From Candidatus Benthicola azotiphorus (GTDB taxonomy: Bacteria > Gemmatimonadota > Gemmatimonadetes > Palauibacterales > Palauibacteraceae), in assembly GCA_947581745.1 (NCBI GenBank), contig CANPVW010000251.1, positions 1 through 11,610 on the forward strand: a DNA stretch of 11,610 bases. Direction: 5' to 3'. Both the position numbers and the translations under genes were made by a program. Shown here piece after piece: positions 1 to 5,924 of this stretch. The notes under the pieces were generated by a model. That model worked only from the letters and a program-made list of their open reading frames with translations. It did not search any database and was not told where the DNA came from. Each line of letters begins with the position of its first letter. Within the stretch, counting starts at the first letter, position 1.

Positions 1-1
1 G

Positions 2-997
2 GGGGCCGAGTGGGCGGAAGGCTGGAGGGCCTGGCTGTTCGTGGTGGGGCCCGCGGCCCTGGCGTGGCCCGTGTGGCAGGGCGCGATCCGCGTGGGTGAG
101 GAGACGGGAGCGAGGCTGCACGCGGACGAGCCGCTGGGGATCGGGTCGAACGCGATGTTCTACGGCACGGCGATCGCCTGGGCTGCCGCAGCGACCATCG
201 CGCTGCCGCCGCCGGCGGACGCGTTTCCGCTGGAGGTCGCGCTGGCGATCGGACTCCTGTTTCTGGCGCCCGGCATCCTGCGCCGGAATGCCGCCATGCA
301 CCTGGCCGGACTCGGCGCGTTCGCGGTCGGGATCTTCGCCCAGTGGAGCTGGCTCGGCTGCGCCGCGGGCCTCTCCGTTCTGGCGGCGTTCGCCGCGCTG
401 ACGACCCGGTCCGGTCCGCTGGCCGAGAACCGCTGGACCGGCTCCGCCCTGGCCGGCGCGGCGACCTACGCCCTGTTCGGGGCGAACGCGGAGCAGCGAC
501 CGGCCGGCGATCCGGCGCTGTACGGCCGTTGGGCGGGAGCCATGTACCTGGTCGTGGCCTCGGCGGTGGGCATCGCCGGACCGCTGTGGGTGAAGACGGA
601 GCAGAGGTGGGAGCGGCCCGGAGGATTCAACCTGCGAATGGCGACCTGGCTCCTGGCCGCCGGCGTCGCCCTGTCCGGCGGGACGATCGAGATCCCCGCC
701 TTCGTGCTGGAGCGAGGCGGTTCGGAGCTGGCGGCCGGGCTCGCGGTGAGCGCGTACTGGCTCGTCCTGGCGGGAGGACTCCTGGCCTACGGCTTCTGGA
801 AGAACGTGAAAGCCGTGCGTGTCACCGGTCTGGCGGTCGCCGGACTGGCGATCGGGAAGGTCGTCTTCGTCGATCTCGCGGAGCTGAGGGCTCTGTACCG
901 CGTGGGCTCCCTCGCGCTGCTCGCTGTCATCGCTCTGGTGGCGGCGCGAGCCTACCACCGGCGAGGGCCCTCAGAGTCACCGCCGCGGGAAGCCTAG
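2..997 (+). CDS. DUF2339-like multi-pass membrane protein, 5'-truncated
   Basis: The frame is open to the left edge of the window, so this is the C-terminal ~331 residues of a longer protein; a GTG at 41 is unlikely to be the real start. The sequence is almost entirely hydrophobic segments with short polar loops, consistent with eight or more membrane helices. The end reads as a Lys-Val-Val-Phe-Val-Asp-Leu-Ala stretch, then Leu-Tyr-Arg-Val-Gly-Ser, a last hydrophobic helix and a short basic tail. That order is typical of the C-terminus of DUF2339 (predicted membrane protein) families, which are often 600-1000 residues long with 20 or more helices. The molecular function of that family is not established; a role in the cell envelope is a guess. 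It converges on the DUF4440-like gene. Family assignment is by motif recall only. Confidence 0.72.
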   Translation, partial: GAEWAEGWRAWLFVVGPAALAWPVWQGAIRVGEETGARLHADEPLGIGSNAMFYGTAIAWAAAATIALPPPADAFPLEVALAIGLLFLAPGILRRNAAMHLAGLGAFAVGIFAQWSWLGCAAGLSVLAAFAALTTRSGPLAENRWTGSALAGAATYALFGANAEQRPAGDPALYGRWAGAMYLVVASAVGIAGPLWVKTEQRWERPGGFNLRMATWLLAAGVALSGGTIEIPAFVLERGGSELAAGLAVSAYWLVLAGGLLAYGFWKNVKAVRVTGLAVAGLAIGKVVFVDLAELRALYRVGSLALLAVIALVAARAYHRRGPSESPPREA

Positions 998-1042
998 GCC
1001 GACCGCTCCGGGCCACCGGCGTCCGACGCGGACAGGGACCAG

Positions 1043-1081
1043 GAACTTCCGGCCGGGCGGCGAAAGCCCGGCCGGAGGTTC
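1043..1081. terminator. Bidirectional hairpin between convergent genes
   Basis: A 16-bp stem (1043-1058 with 1066-1081, one G-T wobble) encloses a 7-nt loop, GGCGAAA. It sits between the stops of two converging genes (997 and 1097), which is where a shared terminator would be expected. No long T-run follows on either strand, so if it terminates it is not a textbook intrinsic terminator; it may instead stabilise 3' ends. Confidence 0.6.
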
Positions 1082-1096
1082 GGACCGGCGCCGGCG

Positions 1097-1648
1097 CTAT
1101 TCGCCGTATCCCGGCGGAGGCACCTCGTAGTTGAACATGTGACGGTAGATCTTCCACGTGCCGTCCGGCTCCTGCCTGCACACGACGCCGTAGCGACCCG
1201 AGGAGACGATCAGTTCGCCCTCCGGCGGGGTGGCCGTCACCTCGAACGCTCCCCACGCCGCGGCAACTCCGCCCGCGGCCACGAAGTCCTCCCGCATCAC
1301 CTTCAGCTCCTGCGGCACGCCGGCCGCGAAGGAGGCGGCGTAGGTCTCCGCGATGCCGGCCGGATCGAGCACAGGCGACAAAGGCGGCGCCTGCGTGCCA
1401 TCCGCGGCCCACAGGTCGGCGAGCCCGGCCGCGTCGCCGGCGTTGTACGCCGCGATGTACGCCGCCTCGATCTCATCCATCGCCTGCTCGACCGCAGCGC
1501 GGTCGGCGACGGCCACATCCATCGCGACCGCCGCCATCTCGGCCGCGCCTTCCGCCTCCGCCTCCGCATCGACGGGCTTCTGCTGTCCGCACGCCGCGAT
1601 CGTCGCCAGGGCCGGCAACGCCAGGAACGGGACCCACCTCGGGATCAT
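1097..1648 (-). CDS. Lipoprotein with NTF2-like (DUF4440/SnoaL-type) domain
   Basis: A 183-residue protein with a short hydrophobic N-terminus ending in an Ile-Ala-Ala-Cys lipobox, so Cys20 is the probable lipidation site. An Ala/Glu-rich linker (about residues 21-50) follows. From about residue 54 to 180 the pattern matches the NTF2-like DUF4440/SnoaL fold: an initial helix with AAYNAGDAAGLADLW, an early strand, then alternating helix and strand, ending with a Gly-Thr-Trp-Lys-Ile-Tyr-Arg strand. Such domains form a cone-shaped pocket and may bind a small ligand, catalyse a reaction or only scaffold; nothing here fixes the activity. The start is supported by AGGAGG (1654-1659 read on the minus strand) five bases before ATG. 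It lies 33 nt downstream of the 2242-1682 lipoprotein gene on the same strand and is probably co-transcribed with it. Confidence 0.8.
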   Translation of the reverse strand: MIPRWVPFLALPALATIAACGQQKPVDAEAEAEGAAEMAAVAMDVAVADRAAVEQAMDEIEAAYIAAYNAGDAAGLADLWAADGTQAPPLSPVLDPAGIAETYAASFAAGVPQELKVMREDFVAAGGVAAAWGAFEVTATPPEGELIVSSGRYGVVCRQEPDGTWKIYRHMFNYEVPPPGYGE

Positions 1649-1658
1649 GCTGTCCTCC

Positions 1659-1670
1659 TCACTCGAGTGA
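1659..1670. repeat. 12-bp perfect palindrome beside a ribosome binding site
   Basis: TCACTCGAGTGA is identical on both strands. It overlaps the last base of the AGGAGG SD of the DUF4440-like gene and lies in the 33-nt gap after the upstream lipoprotein gene. It could be a small operator or could fold in the mRNA next to the SD, but a single 12-bp palindrome in an XhoI-like context may also be chance. Confidence 0.3.
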
Positions 1671-1681
1671 ATTGCCGCGCC

Positions 1682-2242
1682 TCAACGAACCTGGACGTTG
1701 CCGCCGTCGAGGGGCCACACCGGGTTGTCGGTGGGCATGTTCGAACAGAAGTCCCACGCCACCTGCGGATCGTACTGGAACCACACGGTGCGCGTCATTT
1801 CGTCGGGCGGTGCGTTCGCCCCTTCGCCGTTGTCGATCACGCGAAGGCCGAAGTACCGGCCGATGTTGCCCTCGGCGCCCGCCTGAACGGCCCTGCCGGC
1901 GAACCAGGCCTCGTTGCCGGACACGGACATGCACCCGACCTCGACCATGATCCGCCCGCGGGACCGACGGCTGCGGAACTGATGGTGCCACAGGCCGTGA
2001 ACCTGTCCATCGGGCCCCTGGACCACGTTGAAGGCGATGTTAATCCAGTTGTTGCTCGGCTCCGGTACCCACAGCGTACCCTTGCCCGTCACCACGTGCC
2101 CGCCGTTGTAGGCGTCGAACCGGGCCGTCACCGCGTCCAGCTGAGTCACCGGCTCCGAGGGGGCCTGACCGTCGCACGACAGCAGGACCATCGGGAGGGC
2201 GAGCACGAGCGCGAACAGCACGGCCCTCAGAGAGATTCTCAT
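1682..2242 (-). CDS. Beta-rich lipoprotein of unknown function
   Basis: A 186-residue protein with a basic N-terminus, a hydrophobic stretch and a Leu-Leu-Ser-Cys lipobox, giving lipidation at Cys23. Residue +2 is Asp, which in enterobacteria favours inner-membrane retention; whether that rule holds here is unknown. The mature part looks like a beta-sandwich: GKGTLWVPEPSNNWINIAFN, then DGQVHGLWHHQF, an IMVEVGCMSVSGNEAWFAG segment, and VIDNGEGANAPPD (residues 135-147). The Cys-x-x-Val-x-Gly-Asn and Asp-Asn-Gly-Glu-Gly signatures recall small secreted proteins of unknown function in high-GC environmental bacteria, but I cannot name a family. Cys104 and Cys166 could form a disulfide. GGAGG at 2249-2253 (minus strand), six bases before ATG, supports the start. 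It is probably the first gene of a two-gene unit with the DUF4440-like lipoprotein. Confidence 0.75.
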   Translation of the reverse strand: MRISLRAVLFALVLALPMVLLSCDGQAPSEPVTQLDAVTARFDAYNGGHVVTGKGTLWVPEPSNNWINIAFNVVQGPDGQVHGLWHHQFRSRRSRGRIMVEVGCMSVSGNEAWFAGRAVQAGAEGNIGRYFGLRVIDNGEGANAPPDEMTRTVWFQYDPQVAWDFCSNMPTDNPVWPLDGGNVQVR

Positions 2243-2314
2243 CGACCACCTCCGCAGGAATGCGTTGCACCGGAGGGGGGTGCGGGTCAGAAAGCGGGGG
2301 GGGTCCGACGAGTC

Positions 2315-2320
2315 AATATA
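2315..2320 (-). promoter_or_regulatory. Candidate -10 box upstream of the lipoprotein pair
   Basis: On the minus strand TATATT lies about 73 bases before the ATG of the lipoprotein gene that ends at 1682, in an otherwise G+C-rich gap between two minus-strand genes. It is followed by TTGACT, which could itself serve as a -35 for a poorer downstream box. No good -35 precedes TATATT, so the assignment is tentative. Confidence 0.3.
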
Positions 2321-2360
2321 AGGCGGCGGAAGGAGGATCGCTCGTCCGGGCCAGGGACCA

Positions 2361-2396
2361 AACCAAAGGGGCGACCGCGCGATCCGCGGCCGCCCC
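2361..2396 (-). terminator. Intrinsic terminator after the duplicated-domain gene
   Basis: Read on the minus strand, a 12-bp G+C-rich stem (2396-2385 with 2379-2368, one G-T wobble) with a 5-nt loop is followed by TTTGGTTTGG. It lies about 50 bases past the stop of the gene at 3220-2444 and before the promoter region of the next minus-strand gene, so it probably separates two transcription units. Confidence 0.7.
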
Positions 2397-2443
2397 TCGA
2401 AACGAATTCAGCTGTTTGTGTCTATTTCAATGCGTAAGGAGAC

Positions 2444-3220
2444 TTACGGGGCCGACATCTCGATGTTCCACAGGTAGTCCACGTGCCCGTTGCACACGCC
2501 CGCGAACTCGTTGGCCAGCTCCGATTTGTGCTCGCCGACCCATTCGAGCACGTTCGAGCGCGCCGTCAGCACGGCGTCTTCGCTGGCGCCGTCGGTCACG
2601 AGGAGTCGCCGGTACTTGTCTCCCATGAAGTGGGCGAACCACGACCACGAGTCGATCAACCCGGACTCCACCTGCGCGTTCAGCGGTTCGGCGTATACTT
2701 CCTCGAGCAGCAGATCGGCGAGCGCCTCGTGGTTCTCGTCGCACACCCAGTAGGTCGACATCCCGGTCGACGGACGCTGCTTCGCGACTTCCTGCGCCGG
2801 CGCGGACCCGGTGACGAAGTTCCAGATGTAATCCTCGTGCTCTCCACAGGCGTCCCAGAACGCCGCCAGCGACTCGGGATCCTTCTCACCCCACTCCGCG
2901 ACCATGCCGTCCACGGCGTCGAACAGCTTCGCACGGTCCATCCCGACCATGTAGATCGCCCGGCTCCAGGCGCCGCCCGTGCCGTGAACGAGAGAGCCCC
3001 AGGCCGTCAGGTCGCCCGCGTCGATGTGGGCCTGGACGAGGGGGCCCCAGTTGTCCCGGATGATCTCGCTTACACCGGCACTCGGGCTGAGGTCGCACTT
3101 GAAGTACGCGCCGTAGATCATCGGCGTCGGTTCATCTTCCTGGGCCGCGGCGGTCGTCGGGATCAGCGCCGCCAGACACAGGGCGCAGGCCAGAACTGCA
3201 GTGAGTGGTCGTAACGTCAT
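2444..3220 (-). CDS. Secreted protein with two tandem copies of an unknown four-cysteine domain
   Basis: I chose ATG at 3220 rather than the upstream in-frame start at 3310: AGGAGG lies six bases before it and the protein then begins directly with a signal peptide (Thr-Ala-Ala-Ala-Gln near residues 23-27 is a plausible cleavage region). The 258-residue product is an internal duplication. Residues about 36-140 and 154-258 align at a constant offset of 118: YFKCD with YWVCD, AHIDAGDLTAW with AQVESGLIDSW, and CGEHEDYIWN with CNGHVDYLWN. Cys42/Cys125 and Cys160/Cys243 are each 83 residues apart. The W-x-(n)-H-x-x-G-x-(n)-W pattern resembles dimeric alpha/beta-barrel (ferredoxin-like) domains, so the two halves may mimic a dimer within one chain; that is inference. 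No catalytic site is recognised. It is monocistronic, with a terminator after it and a divergent neighbour upstream. Confidence 0.82.
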   Translation of the reverse strand: MTLRPLTAVLACALCLAALIPTTAAAQEDEPTPMIYGAYFKCDLSPSAGVSEIIRDNWGPLVQAHIDAGDLTAWGSLVHGTGGAWSRAIYMVGMDRAKLFDAVDGMVAEWGEKDPESLAAFWDACGEHEDYIWNFVTGSAPAQEVAKQRPSTGMSTYWVCDENHEALADLLLEEVYAEPLNAQVESGLIDSWSWFAHFMGDKYRRLLVTDGASEDAVLTARSNVLEWVGEHKSELANEFAGVCNGHVDYLWNIEMSAP

Positions 3221-3226
3221 TCGGAG

Positions 3227-3232
3227 CCTCCT
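3227..3232 (-). promoter_or_regulatory. Shine-Dalgarno that decides the start at 3220
   Basis: The minus strand reads AGGAGG with a six-base gap to ATG at 3220. No such site precedes the longer in-frame start at 3310, and the extra 30 residues would bury the signal peptide. Confidence 0.85.
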
Positions 3233-3255
3233 GGGCAATGGGTGGGCCTCGAAAC

Positions 3256-3275
3256 GCCGGCTGGGACCAGCCGGC
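3256..3275. repeat. GC-rich inverted repeat in the leader of the duplicated-domain gene
   Basis: GCCGGCTGG (3256-3264) and CCAGCCGGC (3267-3275) are perfect inverted copies two bases apart. They lie 36-55 bases upstream of the ATG at 3220, within its probable 5' leader. They could form an mRNA hairpin or a protein-binding site; no partner is evident. Confidence 0.4.
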
Positions 3276-3292
3276 CGTACCTCGGCCGAGTG

Positions 3293-3315
3293 TTGAAATG
3301 CCGCCCGCATTTCGA
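3293..3315. repeat. Inverted repeat in a divergent intergenic region, possible operator
   Basis: TTGAAATGC (3293-3301) is inverted as GCATTTCGA (3307-3315) around a 5-bp centre, with one mismatch (a G-T wobble if RNA). It is A+T-richer than its surroundings and sits roughly midway between two divergent genes (starts 3220 and 3422), a placement typical of a repressor or activator site. No regulator gene lies nearby. Confidence 0.35.
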
Positions 3316-3410
3316 CCCCACCGTACTCAAACCGACACGCGATGAGAAGTGCCCGGCGGATCGCCGGAACGCACGTGGAAGGCCGGCTTCCCGCGGGCCG
3401 GCGCGCAACC

Positions 3411-3416
3411 TATTGT
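3411..3416 (+). promoter_or_regulatory. Candidate -10 box directly before the release-factor-like gene
   Basis: TATTGT ends five bases before ATG at 3422, which would place the transcript start at or next to the start codon. The -35 position holds only a weak TTCCCG about 17 bases upstream. No convincing SD precedes the ATG, so a leaderless transcript is plausible. Confidence 0.4.
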
Positions 3417-3421
3417 CAGGT

Positions 3422-3802
3422 ATGACTTCCGACCCCACTCTCCCCGAAGAGTACGAAGTCCCGGAGGACGACGCCGATCTGCTCGCTGAATGCCGGGCGG
3501 ACACCTTCCGCTCGGGTGGACCCGGCGGCCAGCACCAGAACAAGACGGAGTCCGGAGTGCGCCTGACGCACCTCCCCTCGGGAATCAGCGTCACCGCCCG
3601 TGAGTCCCGAAGCCAGCACCGGAATCGGCAGTTGGCCCTGGATCGGCTGCGGGCGGCCCTGGAGGAAGCGGGCCGCGAAGAACGTCCGCGAATCCCCACC
3701 CGGACGCCGGCGCGTGAGAAGCGGAAGCGCCTCGAGGAGAAGCGCCGACGGGCCGCGGCGAAGAAGCTGAGAAGGAAGCCGGACCCGGACACGGATCCGT
3801 AG
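3422..3802 (+). CDS. Stand-alone GGQ release-factor-like protein
   Basis: A 126-residue cytosolic protein built around the peptidyl-tRNA hydrolysis domain of class I release factors. Residues 31-50 carry Ser-Gly-Gly-Pro-Gly-Gly-Gln (catalytic GGQ at 35-37), then HQNKTESGVRLTH and a RESRSQHRNRQLAL segment, all standard for the RF-1 domain. The codon-recognition domains of RF1/RF2 (PxT or SPF) are absent, so it cannot read stop codons that way. A long basic tail (about residues 98-119, rich in Lys/Arg) recalls the ArfB/ICT1 tail that enters the empty mRNA channel of stalled ribosomes. Ribosome rescue is therefore the likely role, though the sequence is closer to generic 'peptide chain release factor-like' proteins than to ArfB itself. 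ATG at 3422 is preferred over the longer frame from 3242, whose first 60 residues look non-coding. Confidence 0.88.
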   Translation: MTSDPTLPEEYEVPEDDADLLAECRADTFRSGGPGGQHQNKTESGVRLTHLPSGISVTARESRSQHRNRQLALDRLRAALEEAGREERPRIPTRTPAREKRKRLEEKRRRAAAKKLRRKPDPDTDP

Positions 3803-3850
3803 CTCTCCGGGCCGCCGCCGGGACCTCGACATCCGCGCCGACCGCAGGGC

Positions 3851-3878
3851 TTGCTCCGGGGCGCTCCGGCCGTATACT
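3851..3878 (+). promoter_or_regulatory. Promoter of the ChaN-like gene, probably leaderless
   Basis: TTGCTC (3851-3856) and TATACT (3873-3878) are 16 bases apart, a reasonable sigma-70-type pair. The -10 ends six bases before ATG at 3885, so transcription would begin at or just before the start codon. No SD is present in the gap. Confidence 0.55.
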
Positions 3879-3884
3879 CGCGCC

Positions 3885-4970
3885 ATGAACAAGACGAAAC
3901 TGCTCGCGGCCCTGCCGCTCGTTCTGATGATCGCCCCCCAGGCTCTCGCCCAGGACTCGTCTCCGGGAGTCGGCGACACCGCCTACGTGGCCGGCGAATA
4001 CCGAGTGTACGACGGAGCCGGCCAGCCGGCCTCGATCGACGACATCATGGCCGCCATGGGCGACCACCAGGTGGTGTTCATCGGCGAAGCGCACGACGAC
4101 CCTACCGGCCACATGCTCGAGGCCGAGCTGCTGAGGAGGGCTTTCGAGACGTACGGATCGCCGGGAGCGAACGGAGGCTCACCTCGCCCGGTCGCTCTGT
4201 CGCTCGAGTTCTTCCAGCACGATGTCCAGCTGGTCCTCGACGAGTATCTCGCCGACCTGATCACCGAGAAGGCGTTCCGCACGGACAGCCGGCCGTGGCC
4301 GCGGTACGAGACCGACTACCGGCCGCTGATCGAATTCTCGAAGCAGAACGGCCTGAGCGTGATCGCGGCCAACGCGCCCCGGCGCTACACGACGCGGGTG
4401 ACGATGCACGGCCGCGAGTCGCTGAACGACCTGAGTCCCGAGGCGCTGTCCTACATTGCCCCCCTGCCCTACGGACAGCCTTCCGAGGCCTACCGCGACC
4501 AGTGGATCCAGGTGATCAGCGAGGTGATGGAGGAAGAAGGCATGAAGTGCGGAGTGCCGGTCGAGGAGCTCGCAGCGGAGGAGGGCGAGGAGGTCGTGGC
4601 GCGGGCGCCCGTCGGCTCGCACGGGAACATGGGCAACCAGCTGAGCAGCCAGGTGCTGTGGGACGCCACGATGGCGTGGTGGATCTCCCGGTACCTGGAG
4701 GAGCAGCCGGACGCCCTGATTCTCCACATGGTCGGCGGATTTCACGTCGAGCGCGGCACCGGCACGCCCGAGCATCTCGAGGCGTACCGCCCCGGGACGA
4801 GCCGGATGATCGTGGTGCTCCAGCCGGTGGAGGACATCGACACGTTCGAGCCGGCTCCGGCCGGCGAATGGGGCGACTTCGTGATCCAGACGGACGAGTC
4901 GCGCACGCTCGAGAAGATCGAGTGCCGGCAGTTCCTGGCCGAGCGGGAGGCCGGCGAGACGCAGGAGTGA
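3885..4970 (+). CDS. Exported ChaN/Tiki-superfamily haem-binding-uptake-type protein
   Basis: A 361-residue protein with a signal peptide (cleavage probably after Ala-Leu-Ala, residues 20-22) and no lipobox Cys, so it is likely periplasmic. ChaN-family signatures appear in order: GEAHDD (67-72) with His76, SLEFFQHDVQ (106-115), AANAPRRY (161-168), QVLWDATMAWW (256-266) and GGFHVERG (284-291). ChaN of Campylobacter is an iron-regulated protein that binds haem, and the wider superfamily includes the Tiki/TraB metalloprotease-like fold, in which the conserved Glu and His residues bind metal. Haem handling or metal-dependent hydrolysis are thus both open. Residues about 200-250 form an acidic insertion with a single Cys222. 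The promoter is immediately upstream, so it need not depend on the release-factor-like gene 82 bp before it. No TonB or haem transporter is in the window. Confidence 0.85.
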   Translation: MNKTKLLAALPLVLMIAPQALAQDSSPGVGDTAYVAGEYRVYDGAGQPASIDDIMAAMGDHQVVFIGEAHDDPTGHMLEAELLRRAFETYGSPGANGGSPRPVALSLEFFQHDVQLVLDEYLADLITEKAFRTDSRPWPRYETDYRPLIEFSKQNGLSVIAANAPRRYTTRVTMHGRESLNDLSPEALSYIAPLPYGQPSEAYRDQWIQVISEVMEEEGMKCGVPVEELAAEEGEEVVARAPVGSHGNMGNQLSSQVLWDATMAWWISRYLEEQPDALILHMVGGFHVERGTGTPEHLEAYRPGTSRMIVVLQPVEDIDTFEPAPAGEWGDFVIQTDESRTLEKIECRQFLAEREAGETQE

Positions 4971-5031
4971 CCAGAACCGCGGAACAGGGCGCGTTCACGA
5001 ACCCGCCGACGACTGGCCGCGAGCTTCGCGC

Positions 5032-5778
5032 TTACTGCTTGACCACCCGGAAGGTGCCGGTCTCCGGATCTCCGCACTCGGCCGCAGGGTCAGGGTGGTC
5101 GGCCGTGTGAACCTCCGTGAACGTCCCGCTCAGGGTGTCGGCGACGAACGTTCCCGAAAACTCTACCCCCGACGCGCAATCGCTGTTCGTGCTCGTCACG
5201 GTCATCTCGCCGTCGTCCACCGAGTGACCGTTCTCGGTGCCACTGATGTGCCACGACGTGTTGTCCGGCTCTCCGATGCTCGCCGTGCCGGTCAGAGAGT
5301 TGCCGTTCTGGGAGATCAGCATCGTGAGCGCCACCTGGCCCTGGCTGCTCGGGTCCGAAGATCCACCGGTCCCGATCCAGGTCCCGGTGTGCTGCGTGGA
5401 GACCTGCCCGCCGTTGATCTGGATCTGATCCATCAGGAACGAGTCGCCGCGATCGATGCCGCTCAGCACGTAGATCCCGCTGCCCCCGTCACGGGAGAAG
5501 ATCACGTTCTGCGTGTCGATGCCGAACTCTCGCAGGGTGAAATTGCCGTTCGCATCCGTCTGTGTCGACTTCGACCCGATAGCGACCGTCACACCTTCCG
5601 TCCAGGCCAGCCCGAACCCGCTTCCTACTGCCTGGGCCTGGAAGGATGTGACGGTCCCCTGAAGAACGGTTCCGGTCTGGCTGTCCTCGGGACCGCCGTC
5701 GTCTCCGCCGCAGGCACCGCAGATCAGGAGGATGAAGGACAGAGGGAGCGAGATGCTGCTGGATCGTGACCTTGACAT
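5032..5778 (-). CDS. Two-domain beta-sheet lipoprotein of unknown function
   Basis: ATG at 5778 is chosen because GAGGAG (5787-5792, minus strand) lies eight bases before it and a signal sequence follows at once; the open frame extends upstream without either. The 248-residue product has a hydrophobic segment ending Ile-Cys-Gly-Ala-Cys; Cys23 is the probable lipidation site although Cys at -3 is unusual for a lipobox. A Gly/Asp-rich linker follows. Residues about 36-115 resemble a carboxypeptidase-regulatory-like beta-sandwich, with GVTVAIGSKSTQ then TDANGNF (74-80). Residues about 130-248 look like a second beta-barrel or sandwich: TGTWIGTGG, repeated Gly-Asn-Ser-Leu-Thr-Gly-Thr and Leu-Ser-Gly-Thr-Phe turns, with Cys201 and Cys235 able to pair. 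I know of no assigned function. It is convergent with the ChaN-like gene and divergent from the small lipoprotein gene. Confidence 0.78.
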   Translation of the reverse strand: MSRSRSSSISLPLSFILLICGACGGDDGGPEDSQTGTVLQGTVTSFQAQAVGSGFGLAWTEGVTVAIGSKSTQTDANGNFTLREFGIDTQNVIFSRDGGSGIYVLSGIDRGDSFLMDQIQINGGQVSTQHTGTWIGTGGSSDPSSQGQVALTMLISQNGNSLTGTASIGEPDNTSWHISGTENGHSVDDGEMTVTSTNSDCASGVEFSGTFVADTLSGTFTEVHTADHPDPAAECGDPETGTFRVVKQ

Positions 5779-5864
5779 GGCTGTTGCTCCTCGCGGGGAA
5801 CGAGAGCCGGCCAGGCAGGGGGCGAACGTGGCACGACTGGCGCTGCATGGAACGCATGGGGGGG

Positions 5865-5870
5865 TATGAT
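5865..5870 (+). promoter_or_regulatory. Candidate -10 box for the small lipoprotein gene
   Basis: TATGAT, preceded by a run of Gs, lies in the divergent gap and would start a transcript near 5877, giving a leader of about 48 bases to the TTG start at 5925. A second box, TAAGAT (5874-5879), is close by. No clear -35 is seen. Confidence 0.4.
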
Positions 5871-5924
5871 TGGTAAGATATCGTGCGTGATCGTGGCGGC
5901 AACAGGCCCAGAGAGGTAGTCGGC

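Noticed and set aside
1139..2437. A 432-codon plus-strand open frame across the two lipoprotein genes
   Set aside because: It is antisense to two genes with SDs, signal sequences and lipoboxes, and its translation lacks any family pattern.
2433..2448. A 6-bp hairpin (CGTAAG-GAGA-CTTACG) over the stop codon of the duplicated-domain gene
   Set aside because: The stem is short and a much better terminator lies about 50 bases further on; probably chance.
3242..3421. A 60-residue N-terminal extension of the release-factor-like protein
   Set aside because: It has no SD, does not resemble release-factor sequence and crosses the dyad and promoter region; the ATG at 3422 has a -10 box just upstream.
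5018..5030. A 5-bp hairpin between the convergent ChaN-like and two-domain lipoprotein genes
   Set aside because: It is too short for this G+C content and has no T-run, so I do not call a terminator.
3851..5110. A 419-codon plus-strand open frame overlapping the ChaN-like gene
   Set aside because: It is a shifted frame of the ChaN-like gene with Arg/Gly/Pro-rich translation; the ChaN motifs are in the other frame.
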